Assembly: GCA_033794685.1 (NCBI GenBank)
Contig: JARAYZ010000001.1
Strand: one strand, 5' to 3'
DNA length: 64,000 nt
From: Lentzea sp033794685
GTDB lineage: Bacteria; Actinomycetota; Actinomycetes; Mycobacteriales; Pseudonocardiaceae
Position 1 is the stretch's first letter, and the number at the start of each line of letters is the position of its first letter. Of the stretch, positions 41,290 through 51,563 are shown in pieces. The translations under genes and the position numbers were made by a program. Below the pieces are notes generated by a model. The model was not told the origin of the DNA, did not search any database, and saw nothing but the letters and a program-made list of their open reading frames with translations.

Positions 41290-43729
41290 TACTTCACCCC
41301 ACTGACGGAGACGATCGAACCGTGGTCCGCGCCGAGCGTGCGACGCACGGTCACGTCACCCGAGTTGGTGGGCAGCCAGATGACGCCCTCGGGCAGGTCG
41401 TCGGTCTCGACCGGGAGCGTGATCGCGCCGCGGTCGGTGGAGACCGTGACGGACCCGCCGGAGGTCAGGCCGAACTGCTGCGCGGTGGTCTCCGCGATCT
41501 TCGCGACGACCGGGCGGGCCGTCCCGGCGAGGTTCGGCTCGTCGACCTGCAGCGAGCCGTTGCCGATCAGGCGGTGCCAGGTGGCGAGCACGGCCTTGCC
41601 GGCACCGGCCGGGGACACCAGCGGCGCGGCGACGTTGAGCGACGAACCGCTCGGCGTGCCTTCACCGAGGCGGGCCAGGTCGGCGGCCGAGGCGGCGGGC
41701 GTCTGCGTGAACAGGTCCGCGTCCATCTCCACCGCGAGGGTGTCGAGCACGCGGCAGTCCGGCAGCGAGCCGGTGCCCTCGAGCGTGGTGCCGAACTCGC
41801 GGCGGCGGCCCTCCCAGTTGAGGTAGCTGCCGGCCTTCTCGACCGCCGGGGCGATCGGGAGCACGACGTCGGCGTACGCGGTGACCGCGCTCGGACGCAG
41901 CTCCAGGCTCACGATGAAACCGGCCCCCGCCAGCGCCTTCTCCGCGAGCCGCGGGTCGGGCAGGTCGAACGGGTCGACGCCGCCGACCACCAGGCCGGAC
42001 AGCTCACCGTTCGCGGCGGCCTCGAGGATGCCCGTGGTGTCGCGGCCGGGCGTCGCGGGCAGCGAGCCCTCCTCGACGCCCCAGGTGCGCTCGACCTCGG
42101 TGCGCGCGGCGGCGTTCGCGACGTGGCGACCGCCGGGCAGCAGGTTCGGCGTGGCACCGACCGCGAGCGCGCCGCGCTCACCGGCACGGCGGGGAATCCA
42201 CGCGACCTGGGCACCCGTGCGCTCGGCCAGCCGGGCGACCGCGGTGAACGCGCCGGGGATCACGGCGGCACGTTCGCCGACCAGGATCACCGCACCGGGC
42301 TTGCTCAGCAGCTCGACGACGTCGGAAGCGTGCTCCGGCAACGCGTTGATGGCGTTCGCCTCGGCACCGGGCACGCAGGCGAGCAGCGTGCCCAACGTCT
42401 TCTCCACGGCCGGGGTCGTGAACTGGCCGAGGTGGAAGACCTTCGTGCCCTTGCGGGCCGCCTTGCGCAGGCGCAGGAAGACGATCGGCGCCTCTTCCTC
42501 GGGCTCGAACGCGACCAGCAACGCGGCCGGTGACTTCTCGATGCCCTGGAAGGTGACGCCGTTGTCCGGGTTCGTGAACACCGTGGTGCCGGACAGGAAC
42601 TCCAGCTCCTCGGCGCTGTGCGGCCGGGCGCGGAAGTCGATGTCGTTGGTGTGCAACGCGATGCGGGCGAACTTCGAGTACGCGTAGGCGTCCTCGACGG
42701 TCAGCCGGCCACCGGTGAGGACACCGACGCCGTTCGCTTCACGAGCCGCCGTCAGACCTGCGGCCGCGACCTGCAGGGCCTCGGTCCAGGACGACTCGCG
42801 CAGCTCGCCGCTCTCCTTGTCACGGACCAGAGGCCGCTTGATGCGGTCCCCGGTCGTGGCGTAGCGGAAGGCGAACCGGCCCTTGTCGCAGATCCACTCC
42901 TCGTTGACCTGCGGGTCGTCGCCGGCGAGCTTGCGCTGCACCTTGCCGCGCCGCCAGTCGGTGCGCTCGGCACAACCGGAGGAGCAGTGCTCGCAGACGC
43001 TCGGCGTCGACACGAGGTCGAACGGTCGGGCGCGGAAGCGGTAGGCCGCCGACGTGAGTGCGCCGACCGGGCAGATCTGGATGGTGTTGCCGGAGAAGTA
43101 CGACTGGAACGGCTTGTCCTGCGCCACACCGATCTGCTGCTGCGAGCCACGCTCCAGCAGTTCGATGAACGGGTCGCCGGCGATCTGCGCGGAGAACCGC
43201 GTGCAGCGCTGGCAGAGCACACAACGCTCGCGGTCGAGCAACACCTGCGTGGAGATGTTGATCGGCTTCGGGAACGTCCGCTTGTGCTCGTGGAAGCGGG
43301 AGTCGCTGCGGCCGTGGGCGATCGCCTGGTTCTGCAGCGGGCACTCACCGCCCTTGTCGCAGATCGGGCAGTCCAGCGGGTGGTTGATGAGCAACAGCTC
43401 CATCACACCCTGCTGGGCCTTGTCCGCGACCGGCGAGGTCAGCTGGGTCTTCACGACCATGCCGTCCGCGACCGTCATCGTGCAGGAGGCCTGCGGCTTC
43501 GGCATCGGCCGGCCGCCCATCTCGACCTCGACGAGGCACTGGCGGCAGGCGCCCGCGGGCTCCAGCAGCGGGTGGTCGCAGAAGCGCGGGATGACCGTGC
43601 CGAGGCGCTCGGCCGTGCGGATCAGCAGCTCACCCTTGGGCGCGATGACCGTTTCGCCATCGATGACGAGCTTGACGTGACCTTCCGGTACGACAACCTC
43701 GGCTGCGATGGGCTTGTCAGGCGCGATGG

Positions 43730-43733
<4 letters not shown>
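41289..43733 (-). CDS. nuoG: NADH-quinone oxidoreductase subunit G
   Basis: The 814-residue large Fe-S subunit starts MTIAPDKPI. Cluster motifs in order are FCDHPLLEPAGACRQCLVEV ([2Fe-2S] N1b), CDKGGECPLQ and CVLCQRCTRFS (N4/N5), and CEHCSSGC (N7-type). A molybdopterin-like domain lacking a Mo-cofactor role follows. The ATG overlaps the nuoF stop (ATGA). The length is typical for actinobacteria. Confidence 0.97.
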
Positions 43734-45010
<1,277 letters not shown>

Positions 45011-45020
45011 TGGTGATCCC

Positions 45021-45737
45021 CTACTTCTTTTCCGGCAGGGCGGGGAACTCGGCGTTGGCCGGCATGGCCGGCGCGTCCCAGCCGCGTTCCTGGGCGATCT
45101 GCGCACCGGCCAGCGTCTCCGGCGCCGCCGACGGGCCGTCGAGGTCGGCGTCGCGACCCTCGAAGAACCCGGCGAGCTGGAGCTCGGCCTGCTTGAAGTC
45201 GGTGAGCGGGGCACCGCGCGTCGGGGCGGGCTTCTCCCCCGACTGCAACGCCTTCACGAGTCCCAGGGCCTTGTTCTCGTCCTGGTTGTCGTAGAACTCG
45301 TAGTTGACCTGGAGCACCGGGCCGAGGTCGCACGCGGCGAGGCACTCGGCGTGCTCCAGCGTGATCGAACCCGGCGTGCCCGGCTCGCCCGCGGTCTCCT
45401 CGTGGCCCACACCGAGGTGGTCCTTGAGGGTCTTGTAGATCGCGTCGCCACCGAGCGCCGCGCACAGCGTGTTCGTGCACACGCTGACGAGGTGCTCGCC
45501 GCACGGCTTGCGCTTGTACATCGTGTAGAAGGTCGCGACGGCGCTGACCTCGGCCTCGGCCAGGTCGAGCTGTCCGGCGCAGAACCGGATGCCCTCCTGG
45601 GAGACGTAGCCCTCGACCGACTGCACGAGGTGCAGCATCGGCAGCAGCGCACTGCGGGCCTGCGGGTAGCGGGCGATGATCGCCTGCGCGCGGTCCACAG
45701 TGGACTGGTCGAAGGTCTGTTCTGGAGCCTGGGTCAT
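45021..45737 (-). CDS. nuoE: NADH-quinone oxidoreductase subunit E
   Basis: The 238-residue thioredoxin-fold [2Fe-2S] (N1a) subunit has cluster ligands in VCTNTLC (Cx4C) and ECLAACD (Cx3C). The C-terminal ~75-residue extension after the fold is typical of actinobacterial NuoE. It overlaps the nuoD stop by 4 bp. Confidence 0.97.
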   Translation of the reverse strand: MTQAPEQTFDQSTVDRAQAIIARYPQARSALLPMLHLVQSVEGYVSQEGIRFCAGQLDLAEAEVSAVATFYTMYKRKPCGEHLVSVCTNTLCAALGGDAIYKTLKDHLGVGHEETAGEPGTPGSITLEHAECLAACDLGPVLQVNYEFYDNQDENKALGLVKALQSGEKPAPTRGAPLTDFKQAELQLAGFFEGRDADLDGPSAAPETLAGAQIAQERGWDAPAMPANAEFPALPEKK

Positions 45738-47131
45738 CGGTCACACCCACCCATCACCGGGTCGATCGAGGCGACGGACGCGATGACGTCGGCGACCATG
45801 CCGCCCTCGCACATCGCGGGCATCGACTGGAGGTTCACGAAACTCGGTTCGCGCAGGTGCACGCGCATCGGCCTGGTGCCACCGTCGGAGACGACGTGGT
45901 AGCCCAGCTCGCCGCGCGGTGACTCGACCGGCACGTAGACCTGGCCCGCCGGAACCTTGAAGCCCTCGGTCACCAGCTTGAAGTGGTGGATGAGGGACTC
46001 CATGGACTGGCCCATGATCTTGCGGACGTGCTCGAGCGAGTTGCCCATGCCGTCGCTGCCGATCGTGAGCTGCGCCGGCCACGCGATCTTGGCGTCCTCG
46101 ACCATGACCGGACCGGTCGGCAGGCTCTTCACGACCTGCTTGATGATCCGCAGCGACTGGTGCATCTCCTCGAGCCGCAGCAGGTACCGCGCGAAGCAGT
46201 CCGCCGCGTTCGAGGTGGGCACGTCGAACTGGTAGTTCTCGTAGCCGCTGTACGGCTCGATCTTGCGCAGGTCCCAGGCGAGGCCGGCGGAGCGCAGGAT
46301 CGGGCCGGTGATGCCGAGCGCGAGGCACGCGTCGACGGGCAGGTAGCCCACTCCCGCGAGGCGGTTGCGCCAGATCGGCTGGCCGGTGAGCAGCTTGTCG
46401 TAGTCCGGCAGCCGCTTTTCCATGACCTTGACGAACGCGGTGATCTTCTCGACCGCGTCGTCCGGCAGGTCCTGCGCGAGACCGCCGGGACGGATGAACG
46501 CGTGGTTCATCCGGAGACCGGTGAGGTGCTCCAGCAGGTGCAGGGCCTCCTCGCGCTCGCGGAAGCCGGAGGTCATGCCGGTGAGGGCGCCGAGCTCCAT
46601 GCCGCCGGTGGCGAGTGCGACGAGGTGCGAGCTGATCCGGTTGAGCTCCATCAGGAGGACGCGGATCGCCTCGGCCTTGTCCGGCACCTTGATGCCGAGC
46701 AGCTTCTCGACGCTCATGCAGTACGCCGCTTCGTGGTGCAGCGGCGCCAGGTAGTCGGTGCGCGTGATGAACGTGACGCCCTGCACCCAGTTCCGGTACT
46801 CGAGGTTCTTCTCGATGCCGGTGTGCAGGTAGCCGATCACGCTGCGGGCGTGGGTGACCGTCTCGCCCTCGAGCTCCAGGACCAGGCGGAGCACGCCGTG
46901 GGTCGAGGGGTGCTGCGGGCCGAGGTTCATGACGATGCGCTCGTCGTGCACCGCGTCCGCGAGCACCTCGTCCCAGTCGCCGCCGGTCACCGTGTAGACG
47001 GTGCCCTCGGTGGTCTTGCGGGAGTCCGCGACCTCGGGGGTCTCGGTGCGCGTGGTGACGTCGTCCGTGCTGTCGCTACCGGTCGCGCTGGTGTTCGTCC
47101 CGGTGGTGACGTCCGAAAGCCGCTCGGTCAT
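45734..47131 (-). CDS. nuoD: NADH-quinone oxidoreductase subunit D
   Basis: The 465-residue 49-kDa subunit has NLGPQHPSTHGVLRLVLELEG (~residue 71, the quinone-site His loop), ELNRISSHLVALATGGMELG and the C-terminal DPVMGGCDR. It is homologous to NiFe-hydrogenase large subunits but lacks the metal cysteines. An N-terminal Thr/Ser-rich ~50 residues precede the fold. The ATG overlaps the nuoC stop. Confidence 0.98.
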   Translation of the reverse strand: MTERLSDVTTGTNTSATGSDSTDDVTTRTETPEVADSRKTTEGTVYTVTGGDWDEVLADAVHDERIVMNLGPQHPSTHGVLRLVLELEGETVTHARSVIGYLHTGIEKNLEYRNWVQGVTFITRTDYLAPLHHEAAYCMSVEKLLGIKVPDKAEAIRVLLMELNRISSHLVALATGGMELGALTGMTSGFREREEALHLLEHLTGLRMNHAFIRPGGLAQDLPDDAVEKITAFVKVMEKRLPDYDKLLTGQPIWRNRLAGVGYLPVDACLALGITGPILRSAGLAWDLRKIEPYSGYENYQFDVPTSNAADCFARYLLRLEEMHQSLRIIKQVVKSLPTGPVMVEDAKIAWPAQLTIGSDGMGNSLEHVRKIMGQSMESLIHHFKLVTEGFKVPAGQVYVPVESPRGELGYHVVSDGGTRPMRVHLREPSFVNLQSMPAMCEGGMVADVIASVASIDPVMGGCDR

Positions 47132-47877
47132 GAGTACGACCGCCTCTGGTCCGGCGGAGGAATCTCCGCGCCCTTGTACTCGACCGGAATGCCGCCCAGC
47201 GGGTAGTCCTTGCGCTGAGGGTGGCCGTCCCAGTCGTCCGGCATGAGGATGCGGGTCAGTCCGGGGTGACCGTCGTAGATGATCCCGAACATGTCCCAGG
47301 TCTCGCGCTCCTGCCAGTCCGCCGTCGGGTAGACCTCGACGAGGCTCGGCACGTGCGGGTGCTCGACGTCGACGGCGACTTCCAGCCGCACGCGGCGGCG
47401 GTACGTCATCGACGTGAGGTGCGTGACCGAGTGCAGGCGCTGCGGCACGTCGGCGCCGTAGTCGACACCGGACACCGAGCTGCAGAGCTCGAAGCGCAGC
47501 GACGGGGTGTCGCGGAAGATCCGCGCGACCTCCAGCAGCGTCTCCGGCCTGAGGTAGAAGGTGATCTCGCCGCGGTCGACCGTCACCTGCTGCACCGTGT
47601 CGGCGGGCAGGTCCTTGTCGCCGATGGCGGCGAACAGCTCGTCCGCGACCTCGTCGAACCAGCCACCGAACGGGCGCTCGGCCGGAGCAGCCACGTGGGC
47701 GGGCAGGCGCAGGCCACCGAAGCCGGACGTGTCACCGGAGCCGGTGACGCCGAACAGACCCTGGCGCTCCTTGCCCGCGTGGATCGGCGCCTTGGCCTTG
47801 GCGTCTGTCGGGTTGGTCTTCTCGAGGTCCTCTCCCGCGCGGTTGACGCTGGAGTGCTCTCCCCCTGGCTCGGTCAC
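47128..47877 (-). CDS. nuoC: NADH-quinone oxidoreductase subunit C
   Basis: The 249-residue 30-kDa subunit starts with GTG (M/VTEPGGEHSS) and has the signature WQERETWDMFGIIYDGHPGL then HPQRKDYPLGG. The first ~75 residues are a hydrophilic actinobacterial extension. The GTG overlaps the nuoB stop (GTGA). Confidence 0.97.
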   Translation of the reverse strand: MTEPGGEHSSVNRAGEDLEKTNPTDAKAKAPIHAGKERQGLFGVTGSGDTSGFGGLRLPAHVAAPAERPFGGWFDEVADELFAAIGDKDLPADTVQQVTVDRGEITFYLRPETLLEVARIFRDTPSLRFELCSSVSGVDYGADVPQRLHSVTHLTSMTYRRRVRLEVAVDVEHPHVPSLVEVYPTADWQERETWDMFGIIYDGHPGLTRILMPDDWDGHPQRKDYPLGGIPVEYKGAEIPPPDQRRSYS

Positions 47878-48425
47878 TTCTTCCTCGCAAAACGCTCGGA
47901 CGACGGGATGAGATCGGTGCGGTAGCCCGAGTCGGCGAGCGCCTTGGCGCGCACGGCGTTGAGCGGCTCGTCCATGATCTTGGCGTGGATCTTGAGGATC
48001 GCGTCGATGAGCATCTCCGGCCTGGGCGGGCAGCCCGGCAGGTACATGTCGACCGGCACGACGTGGTCGACGCCCTGCACCACCGCGTAGTTGTTGAACA
48101 TGCCGCCACTGCTGGCGCACACGCCCATGGCCAGCACCCAGCGCGGCTCGGGCATCTGGTCGTAGATCTGCCGCAGCACCGGCGCCATCTTGTTGGTGAC
48201 GCGGCCGGCCACGATCATCAGGTCCGCCTGGCGCGGTGAGGCGCGGAAGACCTCCATGCCGAAGCGGGCCAGGTCGTACCGCGGCGCACCCGTCGTCATC
48301 ATCTCGATGGCGCAGCAGGCCAGGCCGAAGGTGGCAGGCCAGAGCGAGGACTTGCGGGTCCAGTTGACCAGCTTCTCGACGCTGACCAGCAGGATGCCGT
48401 TCGGGAGCTTCTCCTCGAGACCCAT
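47874..48425 (-). CDS. nuoB: NADH-quinone oxidoreductase subunit B
   Basis: The 183-residue subunit has the N2 cluster ligands FGLACCAIEMM, MGVCASSGGMF and LPGCPPRPEML. It begins MGLEEKLPNGILLVSVEKLV, 7 bp after nuoA. Confidence 0.98.
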   Translation of the reverse strand: MGLEEKLPNGILLVSVEKLVNWTRKSSLWPATFGLACCAIEMMTTGAPRYDLARFGMEVFRASPRQADLMIVAGRVTNKMAPVLRQIYDQMPEPRWVLAMGVCASSGGMFNNYAVVQGVDHVVPVDMYLPGCPPRPEMLIDAILKIHAKIMDEPLNAVRAKALADSGYRTDLIPSSERFARKK

Positions 48426-48432
48426 GACTTCC

Positions 48433-48798
48433 TCAGTTCCAGTCGAGGCCGCCGCGACGCCACACGTAGACGTACGCGAAGCCGACCGTGGCGACGAACA
48501 GGACGATCTCCACCAGCCCGAACAGGCCGAGCTTGTCGGCCGCTACGGCGAACGGGTAGAGGAAGACCATTTCGATGTCGAACAAGATGAACAGCATCGC
48601 CGTCAGGTAGTACGCGACGGGCATGCGCCCACCACCCACCACCGGCTGCGGGCTCGGCTCGATGCCGCACTCGTACGCGTCGAGCTTCGCCTTGTTGTAG
48701 CGGCGGGGTCCGATGTACGGCGCTGCGGTCACCGAGAACAGTGCGAACGCCCCGGCGAGCGCGAACATCAATACGAGGGGGAGGTAAGGGTCCAGCAC
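48433..48798 (-). CDS. nuoA: NADH-quinone oxidoreductase subunit A
   Basis: The 121-residue, three-helix subunit has KLDAYECGIEPSPQP (loop Cys) and FILFDIEMVFLYPFA (conserved acidic residues). I chose GTG at 48798 (M/VLDPYLPLV) because GGAAAGGACGGAGC immediately upstream is a good ribosome site; an in-frame start at 48831 would place extra basic residues before it. It is the first gene of the nuoA-N operon. Confidence 0.95.
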   Translation of the reverse strand: MLDPYLPLVLMFALAGAFALFSVTAAPYIGPRRYNKAKLDAYECGIEPSPQPVVGGGRMPVAYYLTAMLFILFDIEMVFLYPFAVAADKLGLFGLVEIVLFVATVGFAYVYVWRRGGLDWN

Positions 48799-48856
48799 GC
48801 TCCGTCGTCCTTTCCTCGCGGTCGACCGCACCCTAAGGGTGTTGTTCTGCGACCTA

Positions 48857-48878
48857 TTTGTTAGGCGACCCTAACAAA
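48857..48878. promoter_or_regulatory. Unassigned perfect palindrome in the nuoA promoter region
   Basis: TTTGTTAGG-CGAC-CCTAACAAA has 9-bp perfect arms and lies ~60 bp upstream of the nuoA GTG, between the gene and the two Rex boxes. It does not match Rex and only superficially resembles an iron box. Confidence 0.6.
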
Positions 48879-48881
48879 CGC

Positions 48882-48899
48882 TTGTGAAACAGTTCACAA
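48882..48899. promoter_or_regulatory. Rex operator 1 (nuoA promoter)
   Basis: TTGTGAA-ACAG-TTCACAA is a perfect match to the actinobacterial Rex consensus TTGTGAANNNNTTCACAA. Rex releases DNA when NADH/NAD+ rises, derepressing NADH dehydrogenase. Confidence 0.9.
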
Positions 48900-48913
48900 G
48901 CTTGTGCACACTG

Positions 48914-48931
48914 TTGTGAAGTGATTCACAA
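48914..48931. promoter_or_regulatory. Rex operator 2 (nuoA promoter)
   Basis: TTGTGAA-GTGA-TTCACAA is a second perfect Rex site, 32 bp (about three helical turns) from the first. CTTGTGCACACTG between them is a further half-site. Confidence 0.9.
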
Positions 48932-49015
48932 GGTCGCTCGCCAGTGTAGAACGCCTGTAAATGACCTAGATCACAGGGTCTGACCTGGGGGTTTAACTTG
49001 GCTGACACATGCGAA

Positions 49016-49046
49016 ACGGCACCGGCTCGTATTGAGCCGGTGCCGT
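49016..49046 (-). terminator. Terminator after menJ
   Basis: A perfect 13-bp stem ACGGCACCGGCTC / GAGCCGGTGCCGT with loop GTATT, 18 nt beyond the menJ stop. Confidence 0.9.
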
Positions 49047-49063
49047 CACCTATTCGGAGTAAT

Positions 49064-50329
49064 TTACGCGCTGGGAGCGAGCTTCGTGGCGGCCACGATC
49101 AGCTTGTCCATTGAGTCGCCGTCCTTGGGGTCGTAGAGGCCCGCAAGCAGCTTGAGCACCAGTTTCATCAGGCGTTTCCGCGGCATTCCGTACTTCGTTG
49201 CGGTCCGCATGATCGCCGGATTACCGATGAGCTTCGAGAAGACGTTCCCGAGCCGGTAGTAACTGCCGAGGGCCTCTTCGATGCGGACCGGGTAGCCGTG
49301 CAGCGCACGTTCACGGTTGACGCCCGTCCGCGCAAGCGCTTGGACGATGGATTCGGACGCGATCTTGGCCGACTCCATGGCGTAGCCGATGCCCTCGCCG
49401 TTGAAGGGGTTGACCATGCCGCCGGCGTCCCCGACGAGCACCATCCCCGCGCGGTAGTGCGGCTTGCGGTTGAGACCCATGGGCAACGCCGCACCGCCGA
49501 TCCGGCTGGTCGCGTTCTCCTCGCGGAAGCCCCACTCCTCCGGCGTCCCGTCGAGCCAGCTGCGGAGGAGCTGACGGTAGTCCGTCGTCCCGTAGGCCTT
49601 GGACGTGCTGAGAATGCCCAGGCCGACGTTCACGCTGCCGTCGCCCATGCCGAAGATCCAGCCGTAACCGGGCAGCAACTGCCCGTCCGGCGCCCAGAGT
49701 TCGAGGTGGCTTTCGAGGTAGTCGTCCTTGGTGCGCGGGCTGTTGTAGTACCGGCGGACCGCGACGCCCATGGGCTTGTCGTCGTCCTTCTGCAGCCCGA
49801 TGCTGAGGGCCAGCCGCGCTGACACACCGTCACAACCGACGACGATGGGGGCTTTGTAGGTGACCGGGTTCTTTTCCGGTCCCTGCTTGGCCTCCACGCC
49901 CACCACACGGCCGTTCTCGACGATCGCCTTGGTGACGGTGGTGTGCTCGTGCATGCGCGCACCGGCGGCCTTCGCGGCGTTCGCGAGCATCTCGTCGAAG
50001 TCCATGCGAGGACGGACCACGCCGTAGTTCGGGAAGGTGGCCAGATCCGGCCAGTCCAGTTCCATCGTCACGCCGCCACCGACCACGCGGAGACCCTTGT
50101 TGTGGAGCCAGCCGTTGCTCTCGCGGGTGTCGATGCCCAGGTCGATGAGTTGCTTGACACCTCGCGGGGTGAGGCCGTCGCCGCAGACCTTCTCCCGCGG
50201 GAAGGTGCTCTTCTCCAGGAGGAGGACGTCGAGGCCCGCCCTGGCGAGGTAGGTGGCGGCGGTGGAACCCGCCGGTCCCGCGCCCACGACGATGACGTCG
50301 GCGTCCTCGTTGATCCCGCGCCTGCTCAT
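49064..50329 (-). CDS. menJ: Geranylgeranyl reductase-family FAD enzyme, probable menaquinone reductase MenJ
   Basis: The 421-residue flavoprotein has the FAD-binding motif VIVVGAGPAGSTAATYLARAG at ~residue 12, FPREKVCGDGLTPRGV, and LVGDAGGMVNPFNGEGI (GD motif) at ~295. The geranylgeranyl-reductase/digeranylgeranylglycerophospholipid-reductase group includes mycobacterial MenJ, which saturates one isoprene unit of menaquinone. Placement beside nuo, menG and mgtA matches M. tuberculosis Rv0561c and supports that assignment. Pseudonocardiaceae typically contain MK-9(H4). It is monocistronic. Confidence 0.88.
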   Translation of the reverse strand: MSRRGINEDADVIVVGAGPAGSTAATYLARAGLDVLLLEKSTFPREKVCGDGLTPRGVKQLIDLGIDTRESNGWLHNKGLRVVGGGVTMELDWPDLATFPNYGVVRPRMDFDEMLANAAKAAGARMHEHTTVTKAIVENGRVVGVEAKQGPEKNPVTYKAPIVVGCDGVSARLALSIGLQKDDDKPMGVAVRRYYNSPRTKDDYLESHLELWAPDGQLLPGYGWIFGMGDGSVNVGLGILSTSKAYGTTDYRQLLRSWLDGTPEEWGFREENATSRIGGAALPMGLNRKPHYRAGMVLVGDAGGMVNPFNGEGIGYAMESAKIASESIVQALARTGVNRERALHGYPVRIEEALGSYYRLGNVFSKLIGNPAIMRTATKYGMPRKRLMKLVLKLLAGLYDPKDGDSMDKLIVAATKLAPSA

Positions 50330-50811
50330 CCAGACTCCCTGCGTGTACCGGTCACAGCTTCTGCTGGCGACTCTAACCGGAGATTGCTGAGGGTTCCGGG
50401 GGGTCTGGGGTCGCGCGGGTCGGCTTGAGTTCGTTCGTCGCGTTCCAGCGGGGTTGGTCGCGTTCGGTTGGGTCGGTCGCCTTGCGAGGGTGGTCCCGCA
50501 GGTCCAGACGTATCAAGGGCTGGCGATTGGGGCTTGACCTCGAGCCTCTGGCGGGATGCATGACGGCCGGAAAAGGCCGGGCTGAAAAGCGCCCGGCCGT
50601 GCCCGAGAAGGTGGCATCCCGCCCACTCAAGGTAAAGCCCCAATCGCCAAGAGCGGGGTGTATCGCTACCCAGAGCACGAGGTTCACACGGCTCGCTGCG
50701 CATCGCCACGCCAGGCCCGTAGGTGGCTGGCCTGCGTTTGTGGCTGTCCGGTTGGCACCGCGCGCCGAGCCGCGGCCTTGCGTTCGCGAGTGCCGTCGGC
50801 GCTGGGTGTTC
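50330..50811. other. 480-nt intergenic region between menJ and menG holding a long inverted repeat
   Basis: No reading frame here looks real on either strand. The notable content is the 129-bp imperfect inverted repeat at 50521-50649, preceded by GGTTGGTCGCGTTCGGTTGGGTCGG short repeats. Confidence 0.6.
50521..50649. repeat. 129-bp MITE-like inverted repeat / long hairpin
   Basis: Terminal 15-bp perfect inverted repeats TGGCGATTGGGGCTT (50521-50535) and AAGCCCCAATCGCCA (50635-50649) enclose three further matched pairs. These are ACCTCGAG/CTCAAGGT (one mismatch), GGCGGGATGC (50550-50559)/GCATCCCGCC (50614-50623) and ACGGCCGG (50563-50570)/CCGGCCGT (50593-50600), with a GC-rich central stem. 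It could be a miniature transposable element, a REP-like palindrome or a stable RNA hairpin ending the menG transcript. Confidence 0.7.
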
Positions 50812-51528
50812 TCACGCCTCGGCGGGCTCGTCCGCCTTCGGCTTCGGCTTCGTCGCGCGGTGCAGCGCGACCATGCCGCCGGTCAGGTTGAACCAGGCCA
50901 CGTCCTCCCAGCCCGCCTGCGAGATGAGCTCGCCGAGCGTGCGCTGGTCCGGCCAGCTGGCCATGGATTCGGACAGGTAGGAGTACGCGGCGGGGTTGCT
51001 CGACACGAACTTCGCGATCAGCGGGAGGAGCTTCAGGAGGTAGCGCATGTAGACGAAGCGGAACGGCTTGAAGACCGGCGTGGAGACCTCGCAGATGACC
51101 ATGCGGCCACCTGGTTTGGTGACGCGCGCCATCTCGCGGAGGGCCACGACGGTGTCGTTGAAGTTCCGGATGCCGAAGGACACCGTCACGGCGTCGAACG
51201 AGTTGTCCCTGAAGGGGAGGCGCAGGGCGTCTGCCGCGACCTTGGGGACTCTGCGGTGGGCTCCTGAGGCGAGCATGCCCACGGAGAAGTCGGCTGCCAC
51301 GCACCAGGCACCTGACGCGGCGTACTCGACGGTGGAGACCGCGGTGCCCGCGGCGAGGTCCAGGACCTTCTCACCGGGGCGCGCGTCGAGGACTCGCCTG
51401 CTCCACTCCCGCCAGCGGCGGTCGAAGCCCAGCGTCATGACCGAGTTCGTGCGGTCGTAGCCCTTGGCCACGCCGTCGAACATCTCGGCTACCTCGCGGG
51501 GGTTCTTGTCCAGGCCGGCTCGCGACAT
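50812..51528 (-). CDS. menG: Demethylmenaquinone methyltransferase
   Basis: The 238-residue SAM methyltransferase (UbiE/MenG) begins MSRAGLDKNPREVAEMFDGVAKGYD. It has motif I KVLDLAAGTAVSTVEYA, the family pattern DALRLPFRDNSFDAVTVSFGIRN and the C-terminal GGMVALHRATKP. It does the last methylation of menaquinone. The order mgtA-GT-menG-(menJ) mirrors M. tuberculosis Rv0557-Rv0558-Rv0561c. Confidence 0.95.
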   Translation of the reverse strand: MSRAGLDKNPREVAEMFDGVAKGYDRTNSVMTLGFDRRWREWSRRVLDARPGEKVLDLAAGTAVSTVEYAASGAWCVAADFSVGMLASGAHRRVPKVAADALRLPFRDNSFDAVTVSFGIRNFNDTVVALREMARVTKPGGRMVICEVSTPVFKPFRFVYMRYLLKLLPLIAKFVSSNPAAYSYLSESMASWPDQRTLGELISQAGWEDVAWFNLTGGMVALHRATKPKPKADEPAEA

Positions 51529-51563
51529 GTCTAGAGACTAGGTCAGGGGTGCTGAGATCTTCT

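Noticed and set aside
48857..48878. Iron box (DtxR/IdeR) in the nuoA promoter
   Set aside because: TTAGG and CCTAA halves are present but the centre spacing (CGAC) and outer bases do not fit TTAGGTTAGSCTAACCTAA.
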